64,000 bases of DNA. It comes from Pseudomonas baltica (GTDB taxonomy: Bacteria > Pseudomonadota > Gammaproteobacteria > Pseudomonadales > Pseudomonadaceae). The notes beneath the pieces are model-generated. The model had not been told where the DNA came from. It searched no databases and saw nothing but the letters and a program-made list of their open reading frames with translations. The translations under genes were made by a program, and so were the position numbers. The stretch spans positions 2,910,001 to 2,974,000 of the forward strand of contig NZ_CP134771.1 of assembly GCF_031880315.1 (NCBI RefSeq). Direction: 5' to 3'. Positions 18,066 to 27,622 of the stretch are shown piece after piece; position 1 is the stretch's first letter, and the number at the start of each line of letters is the position of its first letter.

Positions 18066-18178
18066 GTTTCCCAGATAGCGGCCGGGGTGGAAATCGTCAC
18101 CGCGCTCAGCCAAGCTGCAGGTTGGGCGACAGTCCAACTGTTATTCGTATCCGTATTCGTGACAACAGGAGTTCAGCC

Positions 18179-18568
18179 ATGCGCTGGTCAGTACTCGCCC
18201 TGCTCGGCATCCTTGCTATCCCCTCGATGGTCCCTGTAGTGCTGGCCGATGGCCCGAACGGCTATGGGATCGTGATCATCTCCCGACAGACCATCCAGGT
18301 GTCGACCTCGTGCGAGATCGGCGTTTACGTCGCAGACCAGTTGGTGACGCGGCTGTTTCAGGAAGACGACACCTCGCTGAACCTGCCACCGGGCAAGGTA
18401 TCGATACGCCTCAAGCGCTTGCCGGGCCAGACGCCTGGCTGCGACTCGTCGGGCATCACCCCGGCCAAGGCTACCGTGATCGATCTGCACGCCGGCGACA
18501 TCCTCAAGTATTCCATCGCGCCCGGTCCCTATGGGTTGACCCTGAGGCCGGCACCGATCGAGTACTGA
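18179..18568 (+). CDS. small exported protein of unknown function next to copper genes
   Basis: 129 residues with an N-terminal signal peptide (MRWSVLALLGILAIPS, cleavage after VVLADG). The mature part is about 105 residues with two cysteines (STSCEIG and PGCDSSG) that could form a disulfide, and beta-type sequence such as KVSIRLKRLPG. ATG 18179 follows ACAGGAGTT. It lies between copZ and copA, but its own promoter region shows no clear CueR box in this orientation, and the copA CueR box begins 8 nt after its stop. I do not recognise the family; a periplasmic role is inferred from the signal peptide. Confidence 0.65.
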   Translation: MRWSVLALLGILAIPSMVPVVLADGPNGYGIVIISRQTIQVSTSCEIGVYVADQLVTRLFQEDDTSLNLPPGKVSIRLKRLPGQTPGCDSSGITPAKATVIDLHAGDILKYSIAPGPYGLTLRPAPIEY

Positions 18569-18576
18569 TGGGGGCC

Positions 18577-18607
18577 TTGACCTTGCCCACGTGGCAAGGT
18601 TGATGCT
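18577..18607 (+). promoter_or_regulatory. CueR-type promoter of copA
   Basis: TTGACC (18577-18582), a 19-nt spacer and GATGCT (18602-18607) flank the perfect dyad ACCTTGCC (18580-18587) / GGCAAGGT (18593-18600). This is a textbook CueR operator with overlong spacing, placed 30 nt before the copA start. Confidence 0.85.
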
Positions 18608-18636
18608 GTGGATCATCTGCCAAGAGGATGATCGCC

Positions 18637-20871
18637 ATGGCCAGCCCGATGCACCCCACTACCTTCGATCTGTCGATTGACGGCATGACCTGCGCCAGCT
18701 GCGCCGGTCGCGTCGAACGTGCGCTGCGCAAGGTCGATGGCGTCAGCGAGGTCAGCGTCAACCTGGCCAACGAGCGCGCCCATGTGCAACTGCAGCGCGC
18801 GCTGCCGCCTGCCGCGCTGATCGATGCGGTGATGCACGCGGGCTATACCGCACACCTGCCGGTCAGCGTCCAGGCCGAGGAAGCCAACCACCAGCGGCAC
18901 CTGCGCCACGAGCGCTGGATGATGATCGCCGCTATCCTGCTCGCCGCCCCGCTGTTGCTGCCCATGTTGCTACAGCCGCTAGGGGTGCATTTCATGCTGC
19001 CGGCATGGCTGCAGTTCGGCCTGGCGACACCGGTGCAGTTCATTATCGGCGCGCGCTTCTATACCTCGGCCTACAAGGCTGTGCGTGCCCGCGCGGGCAA
19101 TATGGACCTGCTGGTGGCTATTGGCACGAGTGCGGGCTACGGTTTGAGTTTCTACCAATGGCTGCAGCCTGCACCTGGCCAGTCGCCCCATTTGTATTTC
19201 GAGGCTTCGGCGGTGGTCATTGCGCTGGTGCTGGTGGGCAAGTACATGGAGAGTCATGCCAAGCGGCGCACGGCCGATGCCCTGCGCGCGTTGCAGGCAC
19301 TACGGCCGAGCTTTGCTGTGCGGGTGGTTGGCGATCGGGAGGAGCGCGTGGCTATCGACGCGCTGCGGCTCGGTGATCAGATACGGGTCAAACCCGGAGA
19401 ACGTTTTGCCGTCGATGGTGTGGTGATCGACGGCCGCAGCCACGCCGACGAAGCCCTGATCAGCGGCGAAAGCCTGCCCGTCAGCAAACAAGCCGGCGAT
19501 TCGGTCAGCGCCGGGGCCATCAATGGCGAAGGTCAATTGCGGGTCGAGACGCGAGCAGTGGGCACCCAGACTTTGCTGGCGAAAATCATTCAGTTGGTCG
19601 AAGACGCGCAAAGCGCCAAGGCCCCGATCCAGAAGCAGGTGGACCGGGTCAGCCAGGTGTTCGTCCCGGTGATCCTGCTGCTGGCGCTGTTGACCTTGCT
19701 GGGCTGGTGGTACAGCGGCGCCGGGTTGCAGATCGCCATATTGCATGCCGTCAGCGTCCTGGTGATTGCCTGCCCCTGTGCCTTGGGCCTGGCCACACCG
19801 ACGGCAATCATGGCGGGCACGGGCGCGGCGGCGCGCCATGGCATTCTGATCAAGGATGCGGAGGCGCTCGAACACGCCAGCAAGATCGATTGCGTGGTAT
19901 TCGACAAGACCGGCACCCTGACATCAGGGCATCCCGAACTGCTCGACATGAGTGTGGCAGCCATCGATGGGTATGATCTTCAACGTCTGTTGCGCGAGGC
20001 TGCCGCCCTGCAACGTGGCAGCGAGCATCCTCTGGCCAGGGCCGTTCTGGCTCGCTGCCCGACGCAGCCTGAGGCCGCGCAACAGAGCGAGACCCTGGCC
20101 GGACGCGGTATTCGCGGGACGCTGGGCGGTCGTGACCTGTTGCTCGGCAATCAACGGCTGCTGGACGATTACCGCGTGTCGGCGGGCGCCCTACAAGCCA
20201 CTGCACAGAAATGGGAAAGTCAGGGCCGCACCCTGTCGTGGTTGATCGAGGTGAGCCCACAGCCGCAAGTGCTGGGCCTGCTGGCGTTCGGCGACACGCT
20301 CAAGTCGGGCGCCAAGGCGGCACTGACATGTCTGCGCCAGCAAGGAATGCAAACGCACCTGCTCACCGGCGACAATCGCGGTAGCGCCGAGGCCGTCGCC
20401 ACGGCCTTGGGAATCGATGCCGACAAGGTGCAAGCTCAGGTGTTGCCGGCCGACAAGGCCGAGGCGATCCGGAAACTGCGCCTGTCACTTCGAGTGGCGA
20501 TGGTCGGCGATGGCATCAACGACGCACCCGCGCTGGCCAGCGCCGACATCGGCATCGCCATGGGCAGCGGCACCGACGTCGCTATTCAGGCGGCGGGTAT
20601 CACCTTGATGCGCGATGATCCGCAATGGGTGGCTGCCGCGCTGGATATCAGTCGGCGGACCTGCGCGAAGATCCGGCAGAATCTGTTCTGGGCGTTTATC
20701 TATAACCTGATCGGCATCCCGCTGGCGGCCTTCGGCGTGCTCAACCCCATGCTTGCGGGCGCGGCCATGGCGTTATCGAGCGTCAGCGTGGTCTGCAACG
20801 CGCTGCTGTTGAATACCTGGAAACCGCAGTTGCACAATGACGTCGACCCCGAAGCAGGAGAACGCACGTGA
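18637..20871 (+). CDS. copA: Cu(I)-translocating P1B-type ATPase
   Basis: 744-residue inner-membrane copper exporter. It has one N-terminal HMA domain (GMTCASCAG, C19 and C22), about eight membrane helices, the TGES-like actuator motif SGESLPVSK, the ion-binding CPC at residues 379-381, the phosphorylated aspartate D423 in FDKTGTLT, the HP locus SEHPLA and GDGINDAPAL. I chose ATG 18637 because AAGAGG lies 9 nt before it; ATG 18628 directly abuts that site. The stop overlaps the cueR start by 4 nt, so regulator and pump are cotranscribed from the CueR box. Confidence 0.96.
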   Translation: MASPMHPTTFDLSIDGMTCASCAGRVERALRKVDGVSEVSVNLANERAHVQLQRALPPAALIDAVMHAGYTAHLPVSVQAEEANHQRHLRHERWMMIAAILLAAPLLLPMLLQPLGVHFMLPAWLQFGLATPVQFIIGARFYTSAYKAVRARAGNMDLLVAIGTSAGYGLSFYQWLQPAPGQSPHLYFEASAVVIALVLVGKYMESHAKRRTADALRALQALRPSFAVRVVGDREERVAIDALRLGDQIRVKPGERFAVDGVVIDGRSHADEALISGESLPVSKQAGDSVSAGAINGEGQLRVETRAVGTQTLLAKIIQLVEDAQSAKAPIQKQVDRVSQVFVPVILLLALLTLLGWWYSGAGLQIAILHAVSVLVIACPCALGLATPTAIMAGTGAAARHGILIKDAEALEHASKIDCVVFDKTGTLTSGHPELLDMSVAAIDGYDLQRLLREAAALQRGSEHPLARAVLARCPTQPEAAQQSETLAGRGIRGTLGGRDLLLGNQRLLDDYRVSAGALQATAQKWESQGRTLSWLIEVSPQPQVLGLLAFGDTLKSGAKAALTCLRQQGMQTHLLTGDNRGSAEAVATALGIDADKVQAQVLPADKAEAIRKLRLSLRVAMVGDGINDAPALASADIGIAMGSGTDVAIQAAGITLMRDDPQWVAAALDISRRTCAKIRQNLFWAFIYNLIGIPLAAFGVLNPMLAGAAMALSSVSVVCNALLLNTWKPQLHNDVDPEAGERT

Positions 20872-21281
20872 ACATTGGTCAGGCTGCCCGCGAAAGCGGC
20901 CTCAGTGCAAAAATGATCCGCCATTACGAAGCCACCGGGCTGCTCAAGGCTGCCCACCGCACCGACAGCGGCTATCGCATTTATCAGAGCGAAGACCTGC
21001 CCACGCTGGCGTTCATCAAACGCTCGCGGGATCTGGGTTTTTCGCTGGAGGAAATCGGCCGCTTGCTGACGCTGTGGCAAGACCGGGGTCGCGCCAGCGC
21101 CGATGTCAAAGCGCTGGCCGGGCTACACATCGAAACCCTCAACCGGCGCATCGACGAGTTGCTCGGCCTACGGGACACCTTGCAAAATCTGGTCAGCCAC
21201 TGCCAGGGCGATGACCGACCAGATTGCCCGATCCTAGCGGACCTGGCTTCGAGCGGCTGTCACCAAGCCGCCCGCCGCTGA
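20868..21281 (+). CDS. cueR: MerR-family copper-responsive regulator
   Basis: 137-residue MerR protein. The winged HTH is at residues 1-70 (NIGQAARESGLSAKMIRHYE), then a dimerisation helix, then the metal loop with C112 and C120 in CQGDDRPDC, the spacing of CueR. It binds Cu(I) and activates the 19-nt-spacer promoters of copA and copZ. It starts inside the copA stop codon. Confidence 0.94.
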   Translation: MNIGQAARESGLSAKMIRHYEATGLLKAAHRTDSGYRIYQSEDLPTLAFIKRSRDLGFSLEEIGRLLTLWQDRGRASADVKALAGLHIETLNRRIDELLGLRDTLQNLVSHCQGDDRPDCPILADLASSGCHQAARR

Positions 21282-21287
21282 TCCGCG

Positions 21288-22181
21288 TCACTGCATCCAG
21301 GGCGGCGGCGGCTCTTCGGACTTGTCCGCCGGCTTGTCGTCGGCCGCCCGAATGGCCTGGCGACGCGCCTCATCGAGACGCGCAGCTTCGATCTCGCGCA
21401 TCACGCCGCCGACATCCGCCTCGATGTCCTCTTCGGCGAACTCACCAGTGAGCACACTGCCAGGGTGCAGCGAGCCGGCTTCGTACAGTGCCCACATTTC
21501 CTTGGCGTAGCGGGTCTGCCTGAGTTCCGGAGCAAAACGACCGAAGTAGCTGGCCATGTTGCCCACATCACGCTCCAGCATCGTAAACGCGTGGTTGTTG
21601 CCCGCCGCATCTACCGCCTGGGGCAAATCGATGATCACCGGCCCCGACGGCCCGACCAGCACATTGAACTCCGAGAGGTCGCCGTGCACCAGACCAGTGC
21701 ACAGCATCAGCACGATCTGACGGATCAGGAACTCGTGGTATTCGCGGGCCTGATCAGGCTCCAGAACCACGTCGTTCAGCCGCGGTGCCGCATCGCCGTA
21801 CTCGTCGGCCACCAGTTCCATCAGCAACACGCCATCGAGAAAATCGAATGGCTTGGGCACCCGCACGCCCGCGCTGGCCAGACGGAACAGCGCCGCAACC
21901 TCGGCATTCTGCCAGGCGTCTTCGGTTTCCTTGCGCCCGTACTTGGTGCCTTTCGCCATGGCCCGCGCCTGGCGACTGTTGCGTACCTTGCGGCCTTCCT
22001 GATATTCGGCCGCCTGGCGGAAACTTCGTTTGTTGGCCTCCTTATAGACCTTGGCGCAGCGCAGTTCATTACCACAGCGCACTACATAGACCGCTGCTTC
22101 CTTACCACTCATGAGTGGACGCAGCACTTCGTCGACCAGGCCGTCCTCGACCAGGGGTTCAATGCGTTTTGGAGTCTTCAT
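21288..22181 (-). CDS. RIO-type serine protein kinase (PA4780-like)
   Basis: 297-residue protein kinase of the RIO1/RIO2 family. The ATP-binding lysine is in SGKEAAVYVVRCG...CAKVYKE. The catalytic loop is VHGDLSEFNVLV and the metal-binding loop is IIDLPQAVD, a RIO signature in place of DFG. The C-terminal 40 residues are charged. Bacterial RIO kinases are little characterised. It is convergent with cueR, 6 nt apart. Confidence 0.88.
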   Translation of the reverse strand: MKTPKRIEPLVEDGLVDEVLRPLMSGKEAAVYVVRCGNELRCAKVYKEANKRSFRQAAEYQEGRKVRNSRQARAMAKGTKYGRKETEDAWQNAEVAALFRLASAGVRVPKPFDFLDGVLLMELVADEYGDAAPRLNDVVLEPDQAREYHEFLIRQIVLMLCTGLVHGDLSEFNVLVGPSGPVIIDLPQAVDAAGNNHAFTMLERDVGNMASYFGRFAPELRQTRYAKEMWALYEAGSLHPGSVLTGEFAEEDIEADVGGVMREIEAARLDEARRQAIRAADDKPADKSEEPPPPWMQ

Positions 22182-22325
22182 CAGCTTTTATTCTGGGTCC
22201 TTTGTGGCCAAACACGCGAAATGCTCTCGATTGACGAGCCATCCTCTCACAGCCCGACAAGGATTCCGACCTTGCCGTGATTACAGAATGCAAAGCCTCG
22301 GCCAATTTCGCCAGAAATCTGCGAC

Positions 22326-23117
22326 TCAGGGCTTGAACAACTCGCCCGGGGTCGCCCCGAACAGCCCTTTGAACGCTGCGATAAAGGCCGAAGTTGACTC
22401 ATATCCACTGGACAACGCCGCGCGGGTAACGTTTCCGCCTTCCTCTAGAACATTGAGCGACGACAGCAGACGCATACGCTGACGCCAGGCCCGAAAACTC
22501 AAGCCGGTTTCCTTCTGGAACCAGCGCATCAAGGTTTTTTCCGAGGTACCCATGTGCGCAGCCCATTCGCCCAGAGTCAAGGCGTTGTCGGGTTGCTCGA
22601 TCAACTGATTGCACACCGACAGCAGACGGGGGTGCTGCGGCAAAGGCACCGAAAACTGGACTTCAGGCAGCCCCGCCAGTTGATCCAGAAGCACCGCCAC
22701 CAAGCGCGATTCAGCCGTATCGCCTTGTGGATATTCGACTGGCAGCTCGCAGAAAGCCTTGATCATCTCTCGGGCCAGCGGCGTGACTTCCAGCACCCGA
22801 CAGCGCGATGGAGCCCAGCGGGAGTGCTCGATACCGACATACAAGCTGCGCATTTCGGCACGGGTCGACGTGGTAACTTCATGCTCCAGACCGCCCGGGA
22901 TCCACACACCCCATTGGGGGGGCGCATAAAAACTGCCTTCGTCGGTATGGACGCCCAACACGCCACTGATAGCGTAGGAAAACTGCACCCAGGCATGTCG
23001 ATGCCGGGGCGTCCAGGAGCCAGCCCGCAGGCTTTCGGCGCGGGCGTAGAGGGGGCGAGGCAAGCGGCTGAGGGCGGGGACGCTGCGCGCTTCACCAAGA
23101 TGTCCGTTAGTCGGCAT
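22326..23117 (-). CDS. AraC-family regulator (NimR/YdeO-like architecture)
   Basis: 263-residue regulator with an N-terminal cupin-like sensor (RAGSWTPRHRHAWVQF, GVWIPGGLEHEV) and a C-terminal double HTH (about residues 165-260: LTLGEWAAHMGTSEKTLMRWF, TRAALSSGYESTSAFIAAFK, GATPGELF). Divergent by 86 nt from a bile-acid/sodium symporter-like transporter, which is its most likely target. Confidence 0.88.
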   Translation of the reverse strand: MPTNGHLGEARSVPALSRLPRPLYARAESLRAGSWTPRHRHAWVQFSYAISGVLGVHTDEGSFYAPPQWGVWIPGGLEHEVTTSTRAEMRSLYVGIEHSRWAPSRCRVLEVTPLAREMIKAFCELPVEYPQGDTAESRLVAVLLDQLAGLPEVQFSVPLPQHPRLLSVCNQLIEQPDNALTLGEWAAHMGTSEKTLMRWFQKETGLSFRAWRQRMRLLSSLNVLEEGGNVTRAALSSGYESTSAFIAAFKGLFGATPGELFKP

Positions 23118-23203
23118 CGATTGGCCTTATGTCGCAAGACGGCGGAAGTTGTGCCACGTTATCCTCGCTCTACCTTAATTACAAATCCGTTTCAGGTCTT
23201 GTC

Positions 23204-24232
23204 ATGCATATTTTCCGTCATTTCAAACGCGTGGTAACCGACTGGTTCCTTTGCGGCATGTTGCTCGCCACCCTGCTGGCTTACTTGTTCCCGAGCTTCG
23301 GCAGTAAGGGCGGAGGCATGCACGCCGAGGTAGTGATCAATATCGGCGTGTTCCTGGTGTTCTTCCTGCACGGCGTCAACCTGTCCAGCGAACAGATCGG
23401 CCATGGCCTCAAGAACTGGCGCCTGCACATCATGGTGCAGGGCTTCACCTTCGTGGTGTTTCCATTGTTGTGGCTGCTGTGCAAGGTCACCCTGGGCACG
23501 CAGATCCCGGCCCTGCTGATGCTCGGCTTCCTCTACCTGTGCGCGCTGCCGTCGACTATTTCGTCTTCGGTGGCCTTGACCGGCAGCGCAGGCGGCAATG
23601 TGCCCGCAGCGATTCTCAATGCCAGCGCGTCCAGCGTCCTGGGTATTTTCATCACGCCGTGGCTGGTGAGCCTGGTGCTCGGCTCTGGCGCCGGGGGGAT
23701 CGACCTGGGTTCTACGCTGATCGACCTTTGCGCCATGCTGCTGTTGCCGCTGGTCCTCGGGCAGTTGGTACGGCCGCTGTTCGGCAAGTTCTTTGCCCGC
23801 CACAAGCGCTACACCAACATCATCGACAAAGTGGTCATCCTGCTGCTGGTCTACTCGGCGTTCTGCGGCTCGATGACCTCAGGGATGTGGCACCAACAAG
23901 GCACCTCGGTGATTCTCACCGCCTTCGTTGGCGTGGCCATTCTGCTGGCGTTGATCCTGACGCTCACGACCCGTACCGCCAAGCTGCTCAAATTCAAGCA
24001 TGCCGATGAAGTGGCAGCGGTGTTCTGCGCGAGCAAGAAATCACTGGCAGCCGGTGCGCCCATGGCCGCGCTGATTTTCGGCAACAACCCCGGGCTGGGT
24101 CTGATTCTGCTGCCGATCATGATCTACCACCCGCTGCAGTTGATCGTCTGCTCGATCATGGCGGAAAACTACTCGAACCGGCTGAAGTCCGGCGTGCTGA
24201 GTGGTGATGAAGAGGCCACCAGCCCGGCGTGA
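23204..24232 (+). CDS. bile acid:sodium symporter family transporter (YfeH-like)
   Basis: 342-residue inner-membrane protein with 9-10 hydrophobic segments of the BASS/SBF-like fold (PF13593 type). Typical motifs are LGFLYLCALPSTISSSVALT and CASKKSLAAGAPMAALIF, which line the two crossed helices of the transport site. Substrate unknown. ATG 23204 follows TCAGGTC. Divergent from the AraC gene, which suggests inducible expression. Confidence 0.85.
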   Translation: MHIFRHFKRVVTDWFLCGMLLATLLAYLFPSFGSKGGGMHAEVVINIGVFLVFFLHGVNLSSEQIGHGLKNWRLHIMVQGFTFVVFPLLWLLCKVTLGTQIPALLMLGFLYLCALPSTISSSVALTGSAGGNVPAAILNASASSVLGIFITPWLVSLVLGSGAGGIDLGSTLIDLCAMLLLPLVLGQLVRPLFGKFFARHKRYTNIIDKVVILLLVYSAFCGSMTSGMWHQQGTSVILTAFVGVAILLALILTLTTRTAKLLKFKHADEVAAVFCASKKSLAAGAPMAALIFGNNPGLGLILLPIMIYHPLQLIVCSIMAENYSNRLKSGVLSGDEEATSPA

Positions 24233-24240
24233 GGGCGACT

Positions 24241-24266
24241 GACCAGATGGCGCCTGCCATCTGGTC
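24241..24266. terminator. perfect 11-bp hairpin after the transporter gene
   Basis: GACCAGATGGC (24241-24251) and GCCATCTGGTC (24256-24266) with a 4-nt loop, 8 nt after the stop. There is no T run; likely a 3'-end stabiliser or factor-assisted terminator. Confidence 0.55.
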
Positions 24267-24349
24267 GCAGCGGCTTGCACAAAACTTCTAGACTGGCGCA
24301 CCGTATCCTTCGATAACTACCTTCCCGTCACAACCGCTGCCATGAACCC

Positions 24350-25186
24350 ATGAACGCACACAACTGGATCGATCTCAGCCAGGACCGGAGCACCGGGATC
24401 GAGACCCTGCGCGCGCATTTCAAGGGCCATGCCTACGACCCACACTGGCACGACAGCTATCTGGTGGGCTTTACCGAGCAAGGCGTGCAGCAGTTTCATT
24501 GCCGACGGCAGAAGCACGCCAGCACGCCCGGGCAGATATTCCTGCTGGAACCAGGAGATATCCACGATGGAGATGCGCCCACCGAGGAAGGCTTCACCTA
24601 TCGAATGCTTTACCTTGAGCCGCACTGGATCGAGCGCGAGCTGAGCCAGTTGTTCGAAGATGCCCCCGCGCAACAGGTGCTGGCCTTCGCGCAAAACCTC
24701 ACCCGTGATTCGCGCCTGAGCCAGGCCATCGCCGACGCCTTCGCTGCACTGCACAGCCAAGAGCTGCTGATCGTGCGGCAAAGTGCGCTCGATCGGCTGC
24801 TGGAACAGTTGACCGGCCATCTCCATTGGCGCAAGCGGCACAATCCTGACCCGCGTCTGCCACTCGTGGCCTTGCGCGCCCGGGATTATCTGCAGGCCAA
24901 TGTGCATCAGGACGTCGGACTGGACGAGCTGGCGCAGGCCTGCAACGTCGACCGCTTTCGCCTGACCCGCGCGTTCAAGGCCGCTTTCGGCCTCCCGCCC
25001 CATGCCTACCTGGTACAACTGCGCCTGGCCAAGGCACGTCGGCAATTGGCCAACGGCGACTTCCCGGCGCAAGTAGCCAGCGACCTCGGCTTTGCCGATC
25101 AAAGCCATCTGGGCCGCTGGTTCGTGCGCGCCTATGGCATCAGCCCGGCGGCCTACCGCAAACGCTGCTCAAACCTTCCAGACTGA
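24350..25186 (+). CDS. AraC-family regulator
   Basis: 278 residues: an N-terminal AraC_binding cupin (GHAYDPHWHDSYLVGF, GQIFLLEPGDIHDGD) and a C-terminal double HTH from about residue 175 (VGLDELAQACNVDRFRLTRAF, LGFADQSHLGRWF, GISPAAYRK). It is followed after 53 nt by a LysE exporter on the same strand. The pair is a common AraC-LysE arrangement, in which the regulator controls amino-acid export. Confidence 0.9.
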   Translation: MNAHNWIDLSQDRSTGIETLRAHFKGHAYDPHWHDSYLVGFTEQGVQQFHCRRQKHASTPGQIFLLEPGDIHDGDAPTEEGFTYRMLYLEPHWIERELSQLFEDAPAQQVLAFAQNLTRDSRLSQAIADAFAALHSQELLIVRQSALDRLLEQLTGHLHWRKRHNPDPRLPLVALRARDYLQANVHQDVGLDELAQACNVDRFRLTRAFKAAFGLPPHAYLVQLRLAKARRQLANGDFPAQVASDLGFADQSHLGRWFVRAYGISPAAYRKRCSNLPD

Positions 25187-25239
25187 CCCCCTTGGCCAAG
25201 GCACCATGACGTTTCTACACGCCACAGAGCCTGACTGCC

Positions 25240-25839
25240 ATGCCCTCCACCCTGCTGCCGTTTCTGCTGTTCGCCTTCGTGTCCTCGATCACTCCAGGGC
25301 CAACCAATATCCTGGTCCTGAGCAACGCCGCCCGTTACGGCCTGCTGGCCTCACTGCCGAGCGTGCTGGGCGCCTGCGGTGGCGCCGCGCTGCTGGTCCT
25401 GGCCGTGGGCACGGGCCTGGGCGAATCGTTGCTCAAAGTCCCGGGCGTGCATCTGGGAATGACCGCCGTCGGCCTGCTCTGGCTGACCTGGCTGGCCTGG
25501 AAGATCTACGCCAGCCCCGCCGAGGCCCTGAGCGCCAAGGATTCCCCGCGCAAGTTCGGGCTGGTCGATGCCGCCAGCCTGCAATTGGTCAATCCAAAGA
25601 CCTGGATGATGGCGCTGGCGGTCATCAGCGTGTTCACCACCAGCACCACTGACCAGGGCCGCGAAGTGGCGTGGCTGTCGCTGACGTTTTTCCTGGTGGC
25701 GATGCCTTGCATGGGCAGCTGGGCATTGCTTGGTGCCGGCTCCACGCGCTGGCTGAAATCACCCGCTGCGCTAGGCCGTTTGAACAAGATTCTGGCGGTG
25801 GTGCTGTTGATTTCGGCGTGGAGCAGCCTGCTCGCATAA
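25240..25839 (+). CDS. LysE/RhtB-family amino-acid exporter
   Basis: 199-residue inner-membrane protein with about six hydrophobic segments. The family signature SITPGPTNILVLSNAARYG lies near the N-terminus and NPKTWMMALAV in the middle. Exports an amino acid or related metabolite; substrate not readable. Likely cotranscribed with or regulated by the preceding AraC gene. Confidence 0.9.
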   Translation: MPSTLLPFLLFAFVSSITPGPTNILVLSNAARYGLLASLPSVLGACGGAALLVLAVGTGLGESLLKVPGVHLGMTAVGLLWLTWLAWKIYASPAEALSAKDSPRKFGLVDAASLQLVNPKTWMMALAVISVFTTSTTDQGREVAWLSLTFFLVAMPCMGSWALLGAGSTRWLKSPAALGRLNKILAVVLLISAWSSLLA

Positions 25840-25919
25840 ATTCGCCATGAAGGCTGAACGAGCCCGCTTGATTCGGCGCCGTTTCCCCCTGAAGCTATGC
25901 ACCTTCAGGAGCCCGCCCC

Positions 25920-26225
25920 ATGAACCTCGTCGAACTTACCAAACGCCTGCATCGCATCCGCGACAATAACGACTGGCGTCAATTTCACAGCCCGAAAAAC
26001 CTGGCCATGGCCGCCAGCGTCGAGATGGCCGAGCTGGTGGAAATCTTCCAATGGCTCAGCGAAGACCAGTCACGCAGCCTGCCCCCCGAGCAATTGGCCC
26101 ATGCCGGCCAAGAGGTGGGCGATATCGTCCTCTATCTGTTGCTGCTGTGCAGCGAACTGGGGCTGGACATGGACGCGGTCGTGCGCAGCAAACTGGCCGA
26201 CAGCGAACGGCGCTTCGCCCAATGA
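25920..26225 (+). CDS. MazG-like nucleotide pyrophosphohydrolase
   Basis: 101-residue all-alpha NTP pyrophosphohydrolase of the MazG-like/iMazG group. The Mg2+-binding EXXE pattern is in EMAELVEIFQW and the second pair in GQEVGDIVLYLLLL. It probably hydrolyses non-canonical or deoxy-nucleoside triphosphates. AGGAG precedes ATG 25920. Its stop overlaps the start of cmoM (ATGA at 26222), so the two are translationally coupled. Confidence 0.88.
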   Translation: MNLVELTKRLHRIRDNNDWRQFHSPKNLAMAASVEMAELVEIFQWLSEDQSRSLPPEQLAHAGQEVGDIVLYLLLLCSELGLDMDAVVRSKLADSERRFAQ

Positions 26226-26977
26226 AAGACCGCCATTTCGATGAACTGGCCACCCGCTTCGCCGAGAAAATCTACGGCGGCGCCAAAGGCGCCATTCGCC
26301 TGGCCGTGCTCCAGGCCGACCTGAGCGAAGCGTTGCCCACCCGTCCGTTACGGGTGCTCGATATCGGTGCCGGCCTTGGCCACATGTCGCTGTGGCTGGC
26401 CCAGCAGGGGCACGCGGTCACCCTCGCCGAACCAGCGGCGCCAATGCTCGAAGGCGCACGCCAGCGCTTCGCCGAAGCCGGGCTCGAGGCGACGTTCATC
26501 CATGCGCCTTGGCAGGCGCTGCCCGGCTTGCTGGATGAGCGCTACGATCTGGTGATCTGCCACGCAGTGCTCGAGTGGCTGGCCGAACCCCATGCCATCC
26601 TGCCGGTGCTGCAGCACTTCACTGCGACCGGTGGCTGGCTGTCGCTGGCGTTCTACAACCGTGACGCGCTGGTCTATCGCAATCTGCTCAAGGGCCACTT
26701 TCGCAAGTTGCGCGGCGACAGCCTGGCCGGCATGAAACAAAGCCTGACCCCGCAAATGCCCCTGGACCCTCGCGAGCTGGCCACGCAACTCGCCAGCGCC
26801 TGGCAAGTCGAATCTTCCAGCGGCGTGCGGGTTTTTCACGATTACATGCCCAGAGACTTTCAAGACAAGGCGGCGCTCGCCGACTTGCTGGACATGGAAC
26901 TGGCTCACCGCCGCCATCCGGCCTTCGCCGGGCTGGGGCGTTATCTGCACTGGATCTGTCGGCCACTGGCCAATTGA
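26222..26977 (+). CDS. cmoM: tRNA 5-carboxymethoxyuridine methyltransferase
   Basis: 251-residue class I SAM methyltransferase. The SAM motif is [16 protein letters not shown], the acidic residue after beta-2 is in TLAEPA, and the family-typical [15 protein letters not shown] follows. CmoM (formerly SmtA) methylates cmo5U34 of wobble tRNAs to mcmo5U. Overlaps mazG-like gene by 4 nt. Confidence 0.85.
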   Translation: MKDRHFDELATRFAEKIYGGAKGAIRLAVLQADLSEALPTRPLRVLDIGAGLGHMSLWLAQQGHAVTLAEPAAPMLEGARQRFAEAGLEATFIHAPWQALPGLLDERYDLVICHAVLEWLAEPHAILPVLQHFTATGGWLSLAFYNRDALVYRNLLKGHFRKLRGDSLAGMKQSLTPQMPLDPRELATQLASAWQVESSSGVRVFHDYMPRDFQDKAALADLLDMELAHRRHPAFAGLGRYLHWICRPLAN

Positions 26978-26990
26978 CGGGAGAACCCTG

Positions 26991-27605
26991 ATGCCGCGCC
27001 GTTTCGCTGTCGCATTGTTGTGCCTGGGCCTGGCCGCTTGCCAGAGCCCCAACCCGTATATCGCCAGCTCCAATCCCTTGCCGCCCGCGCCACCGCAGGC
27101 TGCGCAAACCTTCGATGCCAGTGCCTACCCGGCAGCGCCACGCGACTACGGGCGCTACCGCAATTGGGCCTGGGTCAACAATCAACTGCCGGTCGGCAGC
27201 AACCTGGCCGACCCGGCGCAGATTGCCGAGGCGGTCAGCAATGGCCTGGATCAACGCGGTCTGCGCCCGGCCCGCAGTGGTATCCCTGACCTGCGCGTGG
27301 CTGCAGACCTGCATGTCGAGCGCCGCCTGCAGCAAGTCACCGAGGATTACGGCTACGGCGGTGGCTACGGCCCAGGCTACGGTCCTCGCGGCCCCTATGG
27401 CTATGGCGCCTACGGGCCGCCGCCAGTTACACGCACATATGAAATCCAGGTACTCGTCGTCCGCATCCAGTTGTACGATGGCGCCAGTGGCCAACCCCTG
27501 TGGAGTGCCAGCGCCGAGACCGGCACCCAGGGCAGTGAGAGCCAGCGCGCCGACTCATTGCGCCAAGCCGTGGAAAAAGCCCTGATGGCCTATCCTCCCA
27601 GTTGA
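26991..27605 (+). CDS. DUF4136-domain lipoprotein
   Basis: 204 residues. The lipobox LGLAACQ (cysteine at residue 18) marks a lipoprotein. The mature protein has the DUF4136 pattern [21 protein letters not shown] at its start, a Gly/Tyr/Pro-rich insert (residues 119-142) and ends with [25 protein letters not shown] precedes the ATG. The following gene is a paralogue, 17 nt downstream. Outer-membrane or periplasmic location is inferred; function unknown for the family. Confidence 0.82.
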   Translation: MPRRFAVALLCLGLAACQSPNPYIASSNPLPPAPPQAAQTFDASAYPAAPRDYGRYRNWAWVNNQLPVGSNLADPAQIAEAVSNGLDQRGLRPARSGIPDLRVAADLHVERRLQQVTEDYGYGGGYGPGYGPRGPYGYGAYGPPPVTRTYEIQVLVVRIQLYDGASGQPLWSASAETGTQGSESQRADSLRQAVEKALMAYPPS

Positions 27606-27622
27606 GTTCGTGGAGACACCCC

